Origin: Hymenobacter lucidus
GTDB lineage: Bacteria; Bacteroidota; Bacteroidia; Cytophagales; Hymenobacteraceae
Assembly: GCF_020447265.1 (NCBI RefSeq)
Contig: NZ_JAJADR010000006.1
Location: 124,001 to 188,000, forward strand
DNA: 64,000 nt
Direction of reading: 5' to 3'
The position numbers were made by a program, and so were the translations under genes. How positions within the stretch are numbered: position 1 is the first letter of the stretch; each line of letters starts with the position of its first letter. The notes under the pieces were generated by a model. The model saw only the letters and a list, made by a program, of their open reading frames with translations. It ran no database searches and had not been told where the DNA came from. Below are positions 44,027-53,081 of this stretch, piece by piece.

Positions 44027-44057
44027 GCGACGCCCCATTCGGGGCGTCGCTTTTTTT
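44027..44057 (+). terminator. Terminator between the DUF2147 paralogues
   Basis: Stem GCGACGCCCC/GGGGCGTCGC with a short ATTC loop, followed by seven T. Confidence 0.9.
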
Positions 44058-44126
44058 GTGCTACCTTCCTTGCCGAAACTTTACCGGCCTGGCCCCGGTT
44101 TAGGTTGCCCTTCCCCACCACCCGCC

Positions 44127-44567
44127 TTGAAAAAGCTCCTGCCCGGTCTGCTGCTCGTATTGGCCTGCTCTTTCGGAGCCCGGGCCCAGGCTGTGGCACC
44201 CCTCGGCGTGTGGGCCGACGACACGGGCGAGTCGCATATCGAGATATTCCGGTGCGGCGAAACGCTGTGCGGCCGCCTGGTGTGGCAGCAGCAGCCCCAG
44301 GAAAGCAATACCGGCCGACCCAAAGCTGATACCCGTAACCCCGACCCGGAAAAGCGCGGCCAGCCCCTGCACAATCTGACTGTGCTGCAGGGCCTGCGCT
44401 ACAACGCTGCCACCGAACGGTGGGAAGATGGCCAGATTTATGACCCGCACAACGGGCGCACCTACTCCTGCTACGTGAGCCTGGTGAGCAAAGACAAGCT
44501 GGAGCTGAAGGGCTACATCGGGTTTTCCCTGATTGGCCGCTCCCACTACTGGCTGCGAATAAAGTAG
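44127..44567 (+). CDS. Exported DUF2147 protein, copy 2 (TTG start)
   Basis: A TTG at 44127 gives a signal peptide LKKLLPGLLLVLACSFGARA and a 146-residue product, the same length as copy 1 upstream; no ATG is available in a useful position, and a GTG at 44058 would add 23 residues that match nothing. Domain segments correspond one to one: PLGVWADDTGESHIEIFRCG, WEDGQIYDPHNGRTYSCYVS, KGYIGFSLIGRSHYWLR. An extra Cys pair (RCGETLCG) is absent from copy 1. Likely a diverged duplicate. Confidence 0.88.
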   Translation: MKKLLPGLLLVLACSFGARAQAVAPLGVWADDTGESHIEIFRCGETLCGRLVWQQQPQESNTGRPKADTRNPDPEKRGQPLHNLTVLQGLRYNAATERWEDGQIYDPHNGRTYSCYVSLVSKDKLELKGYIGFSLIGRSHYWLRIK

Positions 44568-44760
44568 CCGAGCTCATAGGCTGATTGGCTGCGACTTAAT
44601 GGCCCAGGCTGGAGAATAATGCCTTGTTATTCGGTAGTCGGCCCAGGCGCCAGCAACAGCTACAGAAGGGCAAAGACGAATTTTGAGCGGCCAGGGCTGC
44701 ATGCCACGCCAAAACCTATTGCCTGTCCCGGGTGTTTCTTCTCAAACCCATTCCCCTCCC

Positions 44761-45390
44761 TTGTTTTCCTTTTTAAAGAAGATATTCTCTGCCGGTCAGG
44801 CCGCGGGCCCAACCAGCTGGCAGCCGCTGCTTCGTACGCCGGCGCAGCAGCGTGCCCACAAGCAGTGGGTGGCGCAACAGGTGTATCTGAACTGGATGGG
44901 GCCCTTCTTCAAAGCATACCACTTCCAGAAAACCGGGGTGTGTGCCCGGCAGCTCCGGGTACAGCTGCTGCAGCAGGAAGGCCGCCAGGGCGCGCTGTTT
45001 TTCTACGACCCCAGCATCGGGCCCGGCAACTTCCGTCACCTCTTCGACTTCATTCGGGACCGGGTGCTCACGCAGGGCTACAACGTGTCGGTGTCGGATA
45101 AGCGGCTGGCCAAACACGAGCGGTACGCCGAGTGCATCGAAAAGCACTTCCTCAAGCCCCTGCCCAACGACTGCACTGCCACGGGCCGCTGCAACCAGCG
45201 CTTCGGCAACGTGACGGTGGATTTGGTCAGCATTAACGGGCAGCCGGGCTTCATCCGGTTTTTCGCCAACCCCTACCACGACACGATTTTCACGCCGCCC
45301 ACCTCGTTCGACACGCTCATGGACGCCGTGTTTAATCTGCCTCCCGCCCCAACCGATGTCCAAAGCCTGATTGGGAAGTATTATAAGTAA
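44761..45390 (+). CDS. Uncharacterised protein, about 209 residues
   Basis: The start is unclear: TTG at 44761 (FSFLKKIFSAGQAAG after it), ATG at 44701 or TTG at 44683 are all in frame. The body has QQVYLNWMGPFFKAYHFQK, GALFFYDPSIGPGNFRHLFD, four Cys including the closely spaced NDCTATGRCNQRFGN, and INGQPGFIRFFANPYHDTIF. It is soluble and appears to be one alpha/beta domain. No family recognised. It is convergent with the M1 peptidase gene. Confidence 0.65.
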   Translation: MFSFLKKIFSAGQAAGPTSWQPLLRTPAQQRAHKQWVAQQVYLNWMGPFFKAYHFQKTGVCARQLRVQLLQQEGRQGALFFYDPSIGPGNFRHLFDFIRDRVLTQGYNVSVSDKRLAKHERYAECIEKHFLKPLPNDCTATGRCNQRFGNVTVDLVSINGQPGFIRFFANPYHDTIFTPPTSFDTLMDAVFNLPPAPTDVQSLIGKYYK

Positions 45391-45425
45391 AAAAGCCTCT
45401 TCGAATATCCGAAGAGGCTTTTTTT
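45389..45425. terminator. Bidirectional terminator
   Basis: Stem AAAAAAGCCTCTTCG/CGAAGAGGCTTTTTT with a short loop. It closes the unknown gene on plus and the M1 peptidase on minus. Confidence 0.9.
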
Positions 45426-45448
45426 ATGGCTTATAAGCACTACCGAAG

Positions 45449-47449
45449 CTACTCCCGCATGAAGCGGGCGAAGGACGTGACACCCTCGGGCGTAGTGAGG
45501 CGCAGGTGGTAAAGGCTAGGCGTTAGGGGGCTGGTGTTGAGCTGGCTTTGGGCCACTCCTACTGCTTGGCGCAGCACCACGCGGCCCGTCATGTCGGTTA
45601 CCTCGGCCTGGGCTGTGCGCATGGTTAGGTTGGTGAGCTGCAGCATTTCCCGGCACGGGTTGGGGTACACCGTCAGGGGCAGCATGGCGGCGGCCGCTTT
45701 GGTAGCCAGCGTATTGTCGCGACTCACCACGCCGCTGCCGTTGAGCAGCCACTGGTCGGGGTCGAGCTGAATGCTGGTGATGGTGCCGGCCACGGGCAGG
45801 GTAAAGGAGGTTTCGGCCAGGCTCTGGCGCAGGCGTACCACCTGGCTGGTACCGTTGCTGTAGTTGATTTTGTAGTCGAGCTCGGTATCGAAAAACGGCG
45901 TTATCGAGGCGGCCGATACGGCTTCTGTCGATTTGATGTAGAGCGAGCTACCCACCTGGTTCCAACGCACGGTAAACGTTGGGTAGCCTTCACCCTGCAC
46001 CCACTGGCGGAAGAAGTAGTCGAGCGAGCGGCCGGCTTCGGCCTCAAACACGCGCTGCATATCGATGGTACGGGCAGTGCTGCCGGCGTAGCGCGTTTGG
46101 TAGGTGCGCAGGGCCCGGAAAAACTTCACGTCGTCGTTGAGCAGGTAGCGCAGCATGTGCACCACGGTGGCGCCTTTCTTATAGCTGAGGCGGCTGCTGA
46201 AAATGCGGCCCACGTTGGTCGTGTCGGGCACCAATACGCTACCGCTGGCGGCCTGCATAGTAATGGCGTGGGCGTTATCCATCCAGGTGCGGGCGCCGGC
46301 GGCCGTCGAGAAAGCCTGCAGCGAAAGGTATTCGCCGTAGGAGGCAAAGCTTTCATTGAGCCAGATATCCTTCCAGGAAGCACAGGTAACGTTGTCGCCG
46401 AACCACTGGTGGAACAGCTCGTGGGCCGTAAGCGTGAAGGTGAAGCCGTCCTGGGTGGTCATGGTTTGGTGCTCCATGCCGCCGCCGATGGGCCCCATGG
46501 AGTGGCCGTATTTTTCCTTGGCAAATGGATAGAGCCCGACCAGCGACGAGTAGTTCTCGATGAAGCCCGGAGTGCGGTCTATTTCGGTTTTGTAGTAGTT
46601 GAGCGCGGCCGTATTATAGACGTAGTTCACAATCGGGATGCGCGGACCACCGGCCGGGTTGGCGTAGTTGACATACTCGATATACGGGGCCACGGCCACC
46701 GAAATCAGGTAGTAGTCAATCGGGTAGCGCGACTTCCACTCGTAGCGGCTTTTGCCGTTAGGCTGGGCCGAAACGCGCTCCAGAATGCCGTTGGAGCCCA
46801 CTTTGTTCAGGCTGCTGGTTGTTACCCACACGTCTGACGAGTCGGCTTTGTCGGTTAGCACCTGCTTGCAGGGCCACCACTCGTAGGCGTTGAAAGGCTC
46901 ACTCAGGCTCCAGGTCACACTCACGCCGAAGTCGGGGTCAATATCCGTGTCGAGGGCATTGCCGATGGCGGCGGAGTTACCGTTCGGGGCCGTGCCGCGG
47001 TAGTAGATGTAGGCATCGAAGAGCGAGCCGGCAGCCACCGGCTCCGCCAGGCGCACGGTTACGTCGCCGGCGGCGCGGCGGGTGCCCACCGCTTTTTTGC
47101 GGTTTACCACCACCGAGTCGATAGTGAAAGTCGGGTAGAGCTCAAAGGCCAGCGAATCGAGGGCCGGGCCACTCAATGCCTTCATGCGCACTGAGCCGCC
47201 TACGGCGCGGGAGTTGTTTTCCAGCGCAATGTCCAGCTTGTAGTACTTCACGTCGTAGCGCTCCATCTTCTGGCGGTGGCGCACAGTGGTAGCGGGCTGC
47301 CGGAGCGCAGAGTTCTGGTGCAGCCGGGCACAGCTACGCGCGGCGGTACCGTCGAGGTCGGCCGGCTGGGGCTGGTAGGTGGGAATCTGGGCCTGGGCGG
47401 CTCCTACCAGCAGCAGGCTGGCCAGTAAGGAGTAAAAAAAACGATGCAT
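45449..47449 (-). CDS. M1-family aminopeptidase with type IX secretion sorting tail
   Basis: A 666-residue secreted zinc aminopeptidase. Signal peptide MHRFFYSLLASLLLVGAAQA. The exopeptidase motif reads GGGMEHQTMTT, a variant of GAMEN. The zinc site is HELFH in LTAHELFHQWFGDN (about residue 341) with the third ligand Glu in LNESFASYGEY. The last about 80 residues are a type A T9SS sorting domain (LTVYPNPCREMLQL, final SLYHLRLTTPEGVTSFARF). It would be exported across the outer membrane by T9SS and anchored or released. Confidence 0.95.
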   Translation of the reverse strand: MHRFFYSLLASLLLVGAAQAQIPTYQPQPADLDGTAARSCARLHQNSALRQPATTVRHRQKMERYDVKYYKLDIALENNSRAVGGSVRMKALSGPALDSLAFELYPTFTIDSVVVNRKKAVGTRRAAGDVTVRLAEPVAAGSLFDAYIYYRGTAPNGNSAAIGNALDTDIDPDFGVSVTWSLSEPFNAYEWWPCKQVLTDKADSSDVWVTTSSLNKVGSNGILERVSAQPNGKSRYEWKSRYPIDYYLISVAVAPYIEYVNYANPAGGPRIPIVNYVYNTAALNYYKTEIDRTPGFIENYSSLVGLYPFAKEKYGHSMGPIGGGMEHQTMTTQDGFTFTLTAHELFHQWFGDNVTCASWKDIWLNESFASYGEYLSLQAFSTAAGARTWMDNAHAITMQAASGSVLVPDTTNVGRIFSSRLSYKKGATVVHMLRYLLNDDVKFFRALRTYQTRYAGSTARTIDMQRVFEAEAGRSLDYFFRQWVQGEGYPTFTVRWNQVGSSLYIKSTEAVSAASITPFFDTELDYKINYSNGTSQVVRLRQSLAETSFTLPVAGTITSIQLDPDQWLLNGSGVVSRDNTLATKAAAAMLPLTVYPNPCREMLQLTNLTMRTAQAEVTDMTGRVVLRQAVGVAQSQLNTSPLTPSLYHLRLTTPEGVTSFARFMRE

Positions 47450-47598
47450 AGGGTACGGAAAATGAATACCGGCGGGGCAGCCAGTCGGCGGCCCGGATAA
47501 GCATTGCCAAGATACGAAGCCGTGGACAAACTCAGTTTTTACGCTGGCCTTCCGGCCGAAGGTTTTGTATCTTTCGAGAGCAACTACTTTTCTCGCAC

Positions 47599-49797
47599 AT
47601 GGCCCGATTTTACTATTTAATTTTTCCGGTGTTTTTGCTGTTGCTGGCCAGCCCTGCGGTCCGTGCCACGCACATCGTGGGCGGCGAGCTGGACTTGCAA
47701 TACCAGTCGGGCAGCCGCTACCAGATCAACCTGAATCTGTATTTCGACGCGGTGTATGGCAACCCCGGCGCGCTCGACAACAGCTTGTCGGTCGGCATTT
47801 TTGAAAAGGGCACCGACCGGCGGATGCAGAACATCATCATGCCGCTGGTGTCGAATACCGATGTGGCCTACTCCGATATTGCCTGCACCCGCCCCATTTT
47901 GGGCACCCACCGCATCCGGTATTCCACCGTCATCGAACTGCCGGCCGACAAGTATACCAACCCGACGGGCTACTACGCGGCCGTGGAGCGGTGCTGCCGC
48001 AACAACAGCATCCGCAACATCCGCAACCCCGGCAATGCCGGCCAGACCTACTACCTGGAGTTCCCGGCCGTGATGCGCGGCGGCAAGCCTTTCATCAACT
48101 CCACGCCCCGGATATTTCCGCCCTTAAGCGACTACGCCTGCCTTGGGGAGTTGTTCTACTACGAGTTTGGGGGCCAGGATGTGGATGGCGACTCCCTGGT
48201 TTATGAGCTTTCGACGCCGCTGAATGGGCACTCCAGCACGGCCGAGCCCAAACCCAACCAGGCCGAGCCCCAGCCCTACAGCTCCATTCAATGGATGCCG
48301 GGCTTGGACGAACTCAAACAGATTCCCGGCAACCCGGCCCTCACCGTGAACCGCTTTACCGGCCGCCTGCAGGTGCGGCCCAGCCAGCTTGGGCTCTACG
48401 TGTTCGGCGTGAAATGCTCAGAATACCGCAAGGGCGAAAAAATCAGTGAGGTGCGGCGCGACTTCCAGCTGCTGGTGGAGGACTGCCCCAAAAACATCAA
48501 GCCCACGATGAGTGTACTGATGCCGGGAACCAAGAAAGCCTACCAACCCGGCAAAGACGTGCTGGTGCTGGGACCTACTACTACCCGCTGCCTTACGCTA
48601 CGCTTCACCGACCCCGACCCCAGCTCCCGCCTGAGCTTGTCGATGCACCCGGTCAACTTCTCGGCGCCGATACCCGCATTTTCGATTACCCAGGGCACGG
48701 TGCGCACGGCTGGTTTCCCTGATACCCTCGTTTCCCAGCTGTGTTTCCCCAACTGCCTCAACACAAAGGGGAAAGTATACCTGCTCGACGTCATCGTGGC
48801 CGACAACGGCTGCAGCCTGCCCAAGCGCGACACAGTGCGCGTGGCCTTCACCGGCATTCCCGACCCCAACGACCCGCCGGTGGTAGCTACTACGGCCGGC
48901 CCGGGCCTACCCCTGCACGTGCGTATCGGCGACTTGGTCACGTTTCAGGTGACGGGCCAGGATGCCGACGCCGACCCGGTGACGCTCGAAATGACGGGCC
49001 GGGGCTTTGCGCCGGCCAGCGTGGGCGCAACCATGGTGCAAAACACGACCGGGGCTAACGTACGGGGCACCTTTACCTGGCGTGTGCCGTGCCCTACTAC
49101 CGATAAGTTTCTCTACGAATTCGAGTTTGGAGCCGCCGCCAGCCCCTGCGCCGACCGGCAGGTGTCGCCGCCCTTGGTTGTTCCCATCCAGATTGACTAC
49201 ACCAACGCCCCACCCACCTTCACGGCCAGTGACACTGTGACGGTGGTGAAAAGGCATCTGGGCGAGCCGTTTACGATGACGCTGGAAGGGCTGGACACCG
49301 ACCAAGACGCGCTAACCATGACGGCTTCTTCGGAGGGCCTGAGTATGGCGGCGGCCGGCATGCGCTTCACGGCCCAGAACGGCACTGGCAAGTCGACGGG
49401 GGTCTTTGAGTGGAACCCCACCTGCGAAGGCGTCGACCGCACCGATATGGCCGTCACGTTTCGGCTGCAGGAAGCCACCTGCCGACCCGTGGCCAAAACC
49501 CGGATGCTGCGCTTTGAGCTGCTGCGCCCCGAAGCCCCGCCCTTCATGCCGGCCAACATCTTCACGCCCAACAACGACAAGCTCAACGACTTCTTTGAGC
49601 TGCCCACGCTGCCACCCGATTTCTGCGAGTCACGGCTGGCCAACATCAAAATCTTCAGCCGCTGGGGCAACATGGTGTACCAGACGACCAACCGCACCTT
49701 CAAGTGGGACGGTGGTGGGCTGCCGGCCGGCGTGTACTTCCTGCTGATTGAGTTTACCGACAAGAGCTTCAAAGGAACGGTTACCATTGCGCCGTAG
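47599..49797 (+). CDS. Large secreted protein with gliding-motility (type B) C-terminal domain
   Basis: A 732-residue protein with signal peptide MARFYYLIFPVFLLLLASPA. The mature N-terminus THIVGGELDLQYQSG opens a beta-rich domain common in gliding-associated adhesins. Further on are repeated cadherin-like or Ig-like modules: GGQDVDGDSLVYELSTP, VTGQDADADPVTLEMTGRGF and LEGLDTDQDALTMTAS. The C-terminus (MPANIFTPNNDKLNDFFELP, FSRWGNMVYQTTN, WDGGGLPAGVYFLLIEFTDK) is the CHU_C/type B T9SS sorting domain. Probably a surface adhesin. A TATCTTTC box lies upstream. Confidence 0.93.
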   Translation: MARFYYLIFPVFLLLLASPAVRATHIVGGELDLQYQSGSRYQINLNLYFDAVYGNPGALDNSLSVGIFEKGTDRRMQNIIMPLVSNTDVAYSDIACTRPILGTHRIRYSTVIELPADKYTNPTGYYAAVERCCRNNSIRNIRNPGNAGQTYYLEFPAVMRGGKPFINSTPRIFPPLSDYACLGELFYYEFGGQDVDGDSLVYELSTPLNGHSSTAEPKPNQAEPQPYSSIQWMPGLDELKQIPGNPALTVNRFTGRLQVRPSQLGLYVFGVKCSEYRKGEKISEVRRDFQLLVEDCPKNIKPTMSVLMPGTKKAYQPGKDVLVLGPTTTRCLTLRFTDPDPSSRLSLSMHPVNFSAPIPAFSITQGTVRTAGFPDTLVSQLCFPNCLNTKGKVYLLDVIVADNGCSLPKRDTVRVAFTGIPDPNDPPVVATTAGPGLPLHVRIGDLVTFQVTGQDADADPVTLEMTGRGFAPASVGATMVQNTTGANVRGTFTWRVPCPTTDKFLYEFEFGAAASPCADRQVSPPLVVPIQIDYTNAPPTFTASDTVTVVKRHLGEPFTMTLEGLDTDQDALTMTASSEGLSMAAAGMRFTAQNGTGKSTGVFEWNPTCEGVDRTDMAVTFRLQEATCRPVAKTRMLRFELLRPEAPPFMPANIFTPNNDKLNDFFELPTLPPDFCESRLANIKIFSRWGNMVYQTTNRTFKWDGGGLPAGVYFLLIEFTDKSFKGTVTIAP

Positions 49798-49820
49798 GGT
49801 AGCAATGTCTTCTGAAACAG

Positions 49821-49927
49821 AACGTCATGTCGAGCCCAGCGAGGAACCTTGCATGCAATGCTTATTAGATTAAGATTACGCTGGCAACATCAGCACGCGA
49901 AATATCTCGCAGGCTCGACATGACGTT
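49821..49927. repeat. 107-bp palindromic GTCAT element (MITE-like)
   Basis: Perfect 16-bp terminal inverted arms AACGTCATGTCGAGCC (49821-49836) and GGCTCGACATGACGTT (49912-49927). The inner sequence continues CAGCGAGGAACCTTGC on one side and GCGAAATATCTCGC on the other. It is non-coding and sits in an intergenic gap just before a terminator. Its arm is related to the solo half at 15269. Confidence 0.85.
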
Positions 49928-49958
49928 CAAAGGGTACCAGATTATACAACAGCTACCC

Positions 49959-50001
49959 ACGCAAAAGCCCCGACGCCTGCTGGCAGCCGGGGCTTTTGCG
50001 T
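49959..50001. terminator. Bidirectional terminator
   Basis: Stem ACGCAAAAGCCCC/GGGGCTTTTGCGT around a 17-base GC loop, between convergent genes. Confidence 0.85.
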
Positions 50002-50024
50002 AGTATCGAGCTATTTATTTCAGC

Positions 50025-50672
50025 TTAATACAGGAAGAGGAACACGGCAAACAGCGCCACCCAGAGGGCATCGATAAAATGCCAGTAGATGTTCAGCATC
50101 CGGAGCTGGCGGTGGCGGTATGGGTCGCGGATAAATACCAAACTCCGCACCGCGTCGCGGGAGGCGTGCAGAGCCCGCAGCATCAGGGCCAGCACCAGCA
50201 GCATACCGCCCAGCAGGTGGGCCACGTGCAGGGCCGAAATCAGGTAGATGTAGGTGCCGCTGGCTTCACCGATGAAAAAGATACCCTGAGTCATCAGCTC
50301 CCGCCAACCCAGAATCTGGAGGCCGGCAAAAATGCTGCCCAGCGCCAGCGTAGCCCCGAGGCAGCGCGCCAAGCTCCGAATATCGTCGGTGCGGTAGATA
50401 CGCCGGGCCTGGCTGAGCGTGTAGCTGCTAATGAGCAGCACAATGGTACTCAGGGAGAAATAGCGCGGCAGCGGGTGAATTCCGGTGGGCGTACCGCTCA
50501 AGTGGCGCGTCTGGACGTAGGCCGCCACCAGAATGACAAACATGACGGAAATGCCCACCATGGCCAGATACAGCAGCATGAGCAGCGGCGGTACCCGCTC
50601 GATGCGGGTGAAGGCCGACGGCGGCCGGCCGGCTCCTACTTTGTCTTTACGTTCCTTATCAGAATTCATCAT
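50025..50672 (-). CDS. Cytochrome c oxidase subunit III-like protein
   Basis: A 215-residue heme-copper oxidase subunit III starting at the ATG at 50672 (MMNSDKERKDKVGAGRPPSA). Five hydrophobic helices are visible, e.g. LLMLLYLAMVGISVMFVILV, FSLSTIVLLISSYTLS, LGATLALGSIFAGLQILGW and YLISALHVAHLLGGMLLVL; the last ends IYWHFIDALWVALFAVFLF, the typical subunit III C-terminus. Subunits I and II are not nearby, so it is an orphan or accessory copy. It may help assemble or stabilise a terminal oxidase. Confidence 0.88.
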   Translation of the reverse strand: MMNSDKERKDKVGAGRPPSAFTRIERVPPLLMLLYLAMVGISVMFVILVAAYVQTRHLSGTPTGIHPLPRYFSLSTIVLLISSYTLSQARRIYRTDDIRSLARCLGATLALGSIFAGLQILGWRELMTQGIFFIGEASGTYIYLISALHVAHLLGGMLLVLALMLRALHASRDAVRSLVFIRDPYRHRQLRMLNIYWHFIDALWVALFAVFLFLY

Positions 50673-50807
50673 CGGGGTGCGGGGAGCAGCGTACGTTCTG
50701 GAAACCAATCCAGGAGCCATAAGTTCCGTACTCGCCCATGCCGACGGTGCTACTGGCTATTTAGCAAGATACGTAAAATGCCATTCGTCGGGCACTAGTG
50801 TGTGGGC

Positions 50808-51164
50808 TTAATTACCCCGAAAAAAAGACCCGATTTTTCCAAACACCGCGTTGAGCGTAATCTTGGCCGTGCGGCCGGTGCCGAAGGTGACGTAGGTTTT
50901 GCCGGCCACCCGTAAGTCGAGCACCAAACCCAGCTGCCGGGCCAGGTCGTTGAGCTGCTGCAGGGGCTCCAGGGGGCCGCCGGATTTCTCCTTTTTTTCC
51001 TCTTTTTTCTCGCCCGGCGGCTTGGGTGGGCCGCTGGTCAGCTTGTCGAGCACCCGCTGGCTGGGCAGGTTCACAATCAGATACGAGCCCGAGCCCGCAA
51101 TCTGAATATCGTCGCCATCCATGGTGATTACCAGCCGGGCCTCAATGTCGAGGCCGCTAGCCAA
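50808..51164 (-). CDS. Small protein, second of an overlapping pair
   Basis: If started at the TTG at 51164, which overlaps the stop of the upstream gene, the product is 118 residues (LASGLDIEARLVITMDGDDI...). It has a beta-rich N-terminal half (GSGSYLIVNLPSQRVL), a Lys/Glu/Pro-rich hinge (PPGEKKEEKKEKSGG), and a C-terminal segment TYVTFGTGRTAKITLNAVFG. No family recognised. The alternative is that it and the upstream gene are one gene split by a frameshift. Confidence 0.5.
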   Translation of the reverse strand: MASGLDIEARLVITMDGDDIQIAGSGSYLIVNLPSQRVLDKLTSGPPKPPGEKKEEKKEKSGGPLEPLQQLNDLARQLGLVLDLRVAGKTYVTFGTGRTAKITLNAVFGKIGSFFRGN

Positions 51165-51420
51165 GGGGCTGCGGGTTGGAAGTCGGCAGCTGGGGAGCCG
51201 AAGGGCTGGCAGCCGGCGGGTTTTCGCCCCGGGTGCGGATGCGCAGGGAGCCATTCAGGCGCCAGGTGGCGGGAGCCGCGTTGGGGCCGCCCTGGGGGTT
51301 GGGCACCTGCAGCTCCATCTGGTCGAAGGCCAGGTTCAGCTCGACGCCGCCGGAAAGCTTGGACAGTAAGGAAGCGGCCGTGTCGGCCCAGCTGCCGGAT
51401 GATTGGGAAGAATCAGCCAT
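51157..51420 (-). CDS. Small protein, first of an overlapping pair
   Basis: An 87-residue protein starting MADSSQSSGSWADTAASLLS. It has VELNLAFDQMELQVP and WRLNGSLRIRTRGE strands, ending in a Pro/Ser-rich tail that stops in a low-complexity stretch. Its last codons overlap the start of the following gene by 8 bases. Both pieces show a similar strand pattern. Function unknown; possibly the 5' half of a frameshifted gene. Confidence 0.5.
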   Translation of the reverse strand: MADSSQSSGSWADTAASLLSKLSGGVELNLAFDQMELQVPNPQGGPNAAPATWRLNGSLRIRTRGENPPAASPSAPQLPTSNPQPLG

Positions 51421-51627
51421 GGGAAGGAGTGGTTAGTGGGAAAAGAAATACTACCCCGGCAAACGTGGCCGGGCCGCGCAAGTTACGGGGCCGGCGGCTG
51501 CCGCGCCAGCCCGGCACTGTTGCGCTTCGGGTTGGCAGGCTGTTTGCCCTGGCCGTCCCGTATATCCAAATAAGGCGGCCTGCGTATGTTGCCCAGATTC
51601 CGCCCCACTGTTCACCTTACCACCGCC

Positions 51628-52437
51628 ATGCCCGCTCTGCCCTTTTTTCGCCTTGTATATCCTCTGTCTCTGGTACTTCTGCCCTCCCTGGCGGCCTGGG
51701 CGCAGGTAGCCCAGCAACCCACGGATAGCGTAGCGGGCACCACCGGCGCGGCCCCGGCCATCGACTGCACCCACCCCTTTGGGCTGCACGACAATGCGGA
51801 GCGGGTGTACCGCCTCACCGACGGCGGCGGCAAGCCAAGCGGCGAAATCCGGATGCGGGTGGTGAGCCTGAGTTCGGAGATGAACAAGAAAAAAACCGTG
51901 GAGACCCACAAAGTGCTGCTCAAAAGTGGCCTCTACGATACCAAGAGCCGCTTGCTCAACATGCAGGACCTCACCTTCAGCTGTCGGCCCGATAGTAGCT
52001 TCACCGACGGCATGAGCGAGTTTAAGCCCGAAAGCATCCGCTCGTTCCGGGACCGGAAACTGGCATACGCCCCCGTAGCCCTGGTTTGGCCCCACCAGCC
52101 TAAAGTGGGCACCCAGCTACCCAGCGGCGGCAGCGAGGTGCAGGTGAGCAGCTCGGTGGTGGATATTGCCAAAGTGAGCAGCTTTGCCCGCAAGCGCAAA
52201 GTAGTAAGCGGCCCGGCCCCAGTAACGACGCCGGCCGGCACCTTTGCCTGCTACAAGATAGAGTCGGAGCACGAAGACGCCACGGCGGCCCGCAAGGATA
52301 TGGTGATGCGCTCAACCTACAAGGTAGTCGACTATTACGCGCCGGCCGTGGGCATTGTGAAAACGGAGGTGTACGACAAGAAAGGTAAGCTGGCCCAAAT
52401 CCGCACCCTGTTCAGCACGGGCAGCCAAAGCCGCTAG
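51628..52437 (+). CDS. Exported DUF3108/TapB-like protein
   Basis: A 269-residue protein starting MPALPFFRLVYPLSLVLLPS at 51628, with a signal peptide. The mature region includes DCTHPFGLHDNAERVYRLTD, SGEIRMRVVSLSSEM, a conserved PAGTFACYKIESEHEDA and VVDYYAPAVGIVKTEVYDKK, which fit the beta-sandwich of TapB/DUF3108 proteins. Probably in the periplasm; function unknown. Confidence 0.78.
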   Translation: MPALPFFRLVYPLSLVLLPSLAAWAQVAQQPTDSVAGTTGAAPAIDCTHPFGLHDNAERVYRLTDGGGKPSGEIRMRVVSLSSEMNKKKTVETHKVLLKSGLYDTKSRLLNMQDLTFSCRPDSSFTDGMSEFKPESIRSFRDRKLAYAPVALVWPHQPKVGTQLPSGGSEVQVSSSVVDIAKVSSFARKRKVVSGPAPVTTPAGTFACYKIESEHEDATAARKDMVMRSTYKVVDYYAPAVGIVKTEVYDKKGKLAQIRTLFSTGSQSR

Positions 52438-52511
52438 CCGCGTTTTGGGCTACGATGAAAACCAGTAGTTTAGGGGCCGAATCTTCGGCCCCTTCTTTTT
52501 TGCCCTGCCCC

Positions 52512-53027
52512 ATGATAACGTTAAAATACGCTGTGCTGGCCACCGGCCTGCTTTCCCTGGCGGCCTGCCAATCGTCGCCCACTGCCGAAACCGCCGCTAC
52601 GCCTGCCGTCACGGAATCTGCGGCGCCGGCCATCAGCGGCAAAACCTACGGCGCGGCCATTACCGCCGCCGGGGCCCGGCCCATAAGTGAGCTGCGCGAG
52701 GTGCTCGGCACCCAGGATTCGGCGCAGGTGAAGCTGGTGGGCACGGCCGCCGAGGTATGCCAGGCCAAGGGCTGCTGGCTCACGATGACCACCGCCGAGG
52801 GCAAGCCCATGCGCGTCCGGTTCAAGGATTACGCCTTTTTCGTGCCCAAAGACATCAGCGGTAAAACCATCGTCGTCAACGGCTGGGCGCACCGCGAAAC
52901 GGTGCCGGTGGAAGATTTGCAGCACTACGCCAAAGATGCCGGCAAGTCGGCCAAGGACGTGGCCGCCATTACCCAGCCCGAGGAGCAGCTCAACTTCGAG
53001 GCCGACGGTGTGCTAGTGCAGGAGTAG
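52512..53027 (+). CDS. DUF4920-family lipoprotein
   Basis: A 171-residue lipoprotein: MITLKYAVLATGLLSLAAC is the signal with lipobox. The mature domain has TYGAAITAAGARPISELREV, then AEVCQAKGCWLTMTTAEGKP with a conserved Cys pair, FKDYAFFVPKDISGKTIVVN and AHRETVPVEDLQHY. These match the DUF4920 pattern. The Cys pair suggests metal or redox function, but no activity is known. Followed by a terminator. Confidence 0.85.
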   Translation: MITLKYAVLATGLLSLAACQSSPTAETAATPAVTESAAPAISGKTYGAAITAAGARPISELREVLGTQDSAQVKLVGTAAEVCQAKGCWLTMTTAEGKPMRVRFKDYAFFVPKDISGKTIVVNGWAHRETVPVEDLQHYAKDAGKSAKDVAAITQPEEQLNFEADGVLVQE

Positions 53028-53049
53028 CTCATTTTAGTGCGCTTAGTAA

Positions 53050-53081
53050 CAAGGCCCTCCGCTGGAGGGCCTTTCTTTTTT
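53050..53081 (+). terminator. Terminator before ligA
   Basis: Stem AAGGCCCTCC/GGAGGGCCTT with loop GCT, then TCTTTTTT. Confidence 0.85.

Noticed and set aside
46097..46837. 246-codon frame antisense to the M1 peptidase
   Set aside because: Shadow of the catalytic domain; no independent support.
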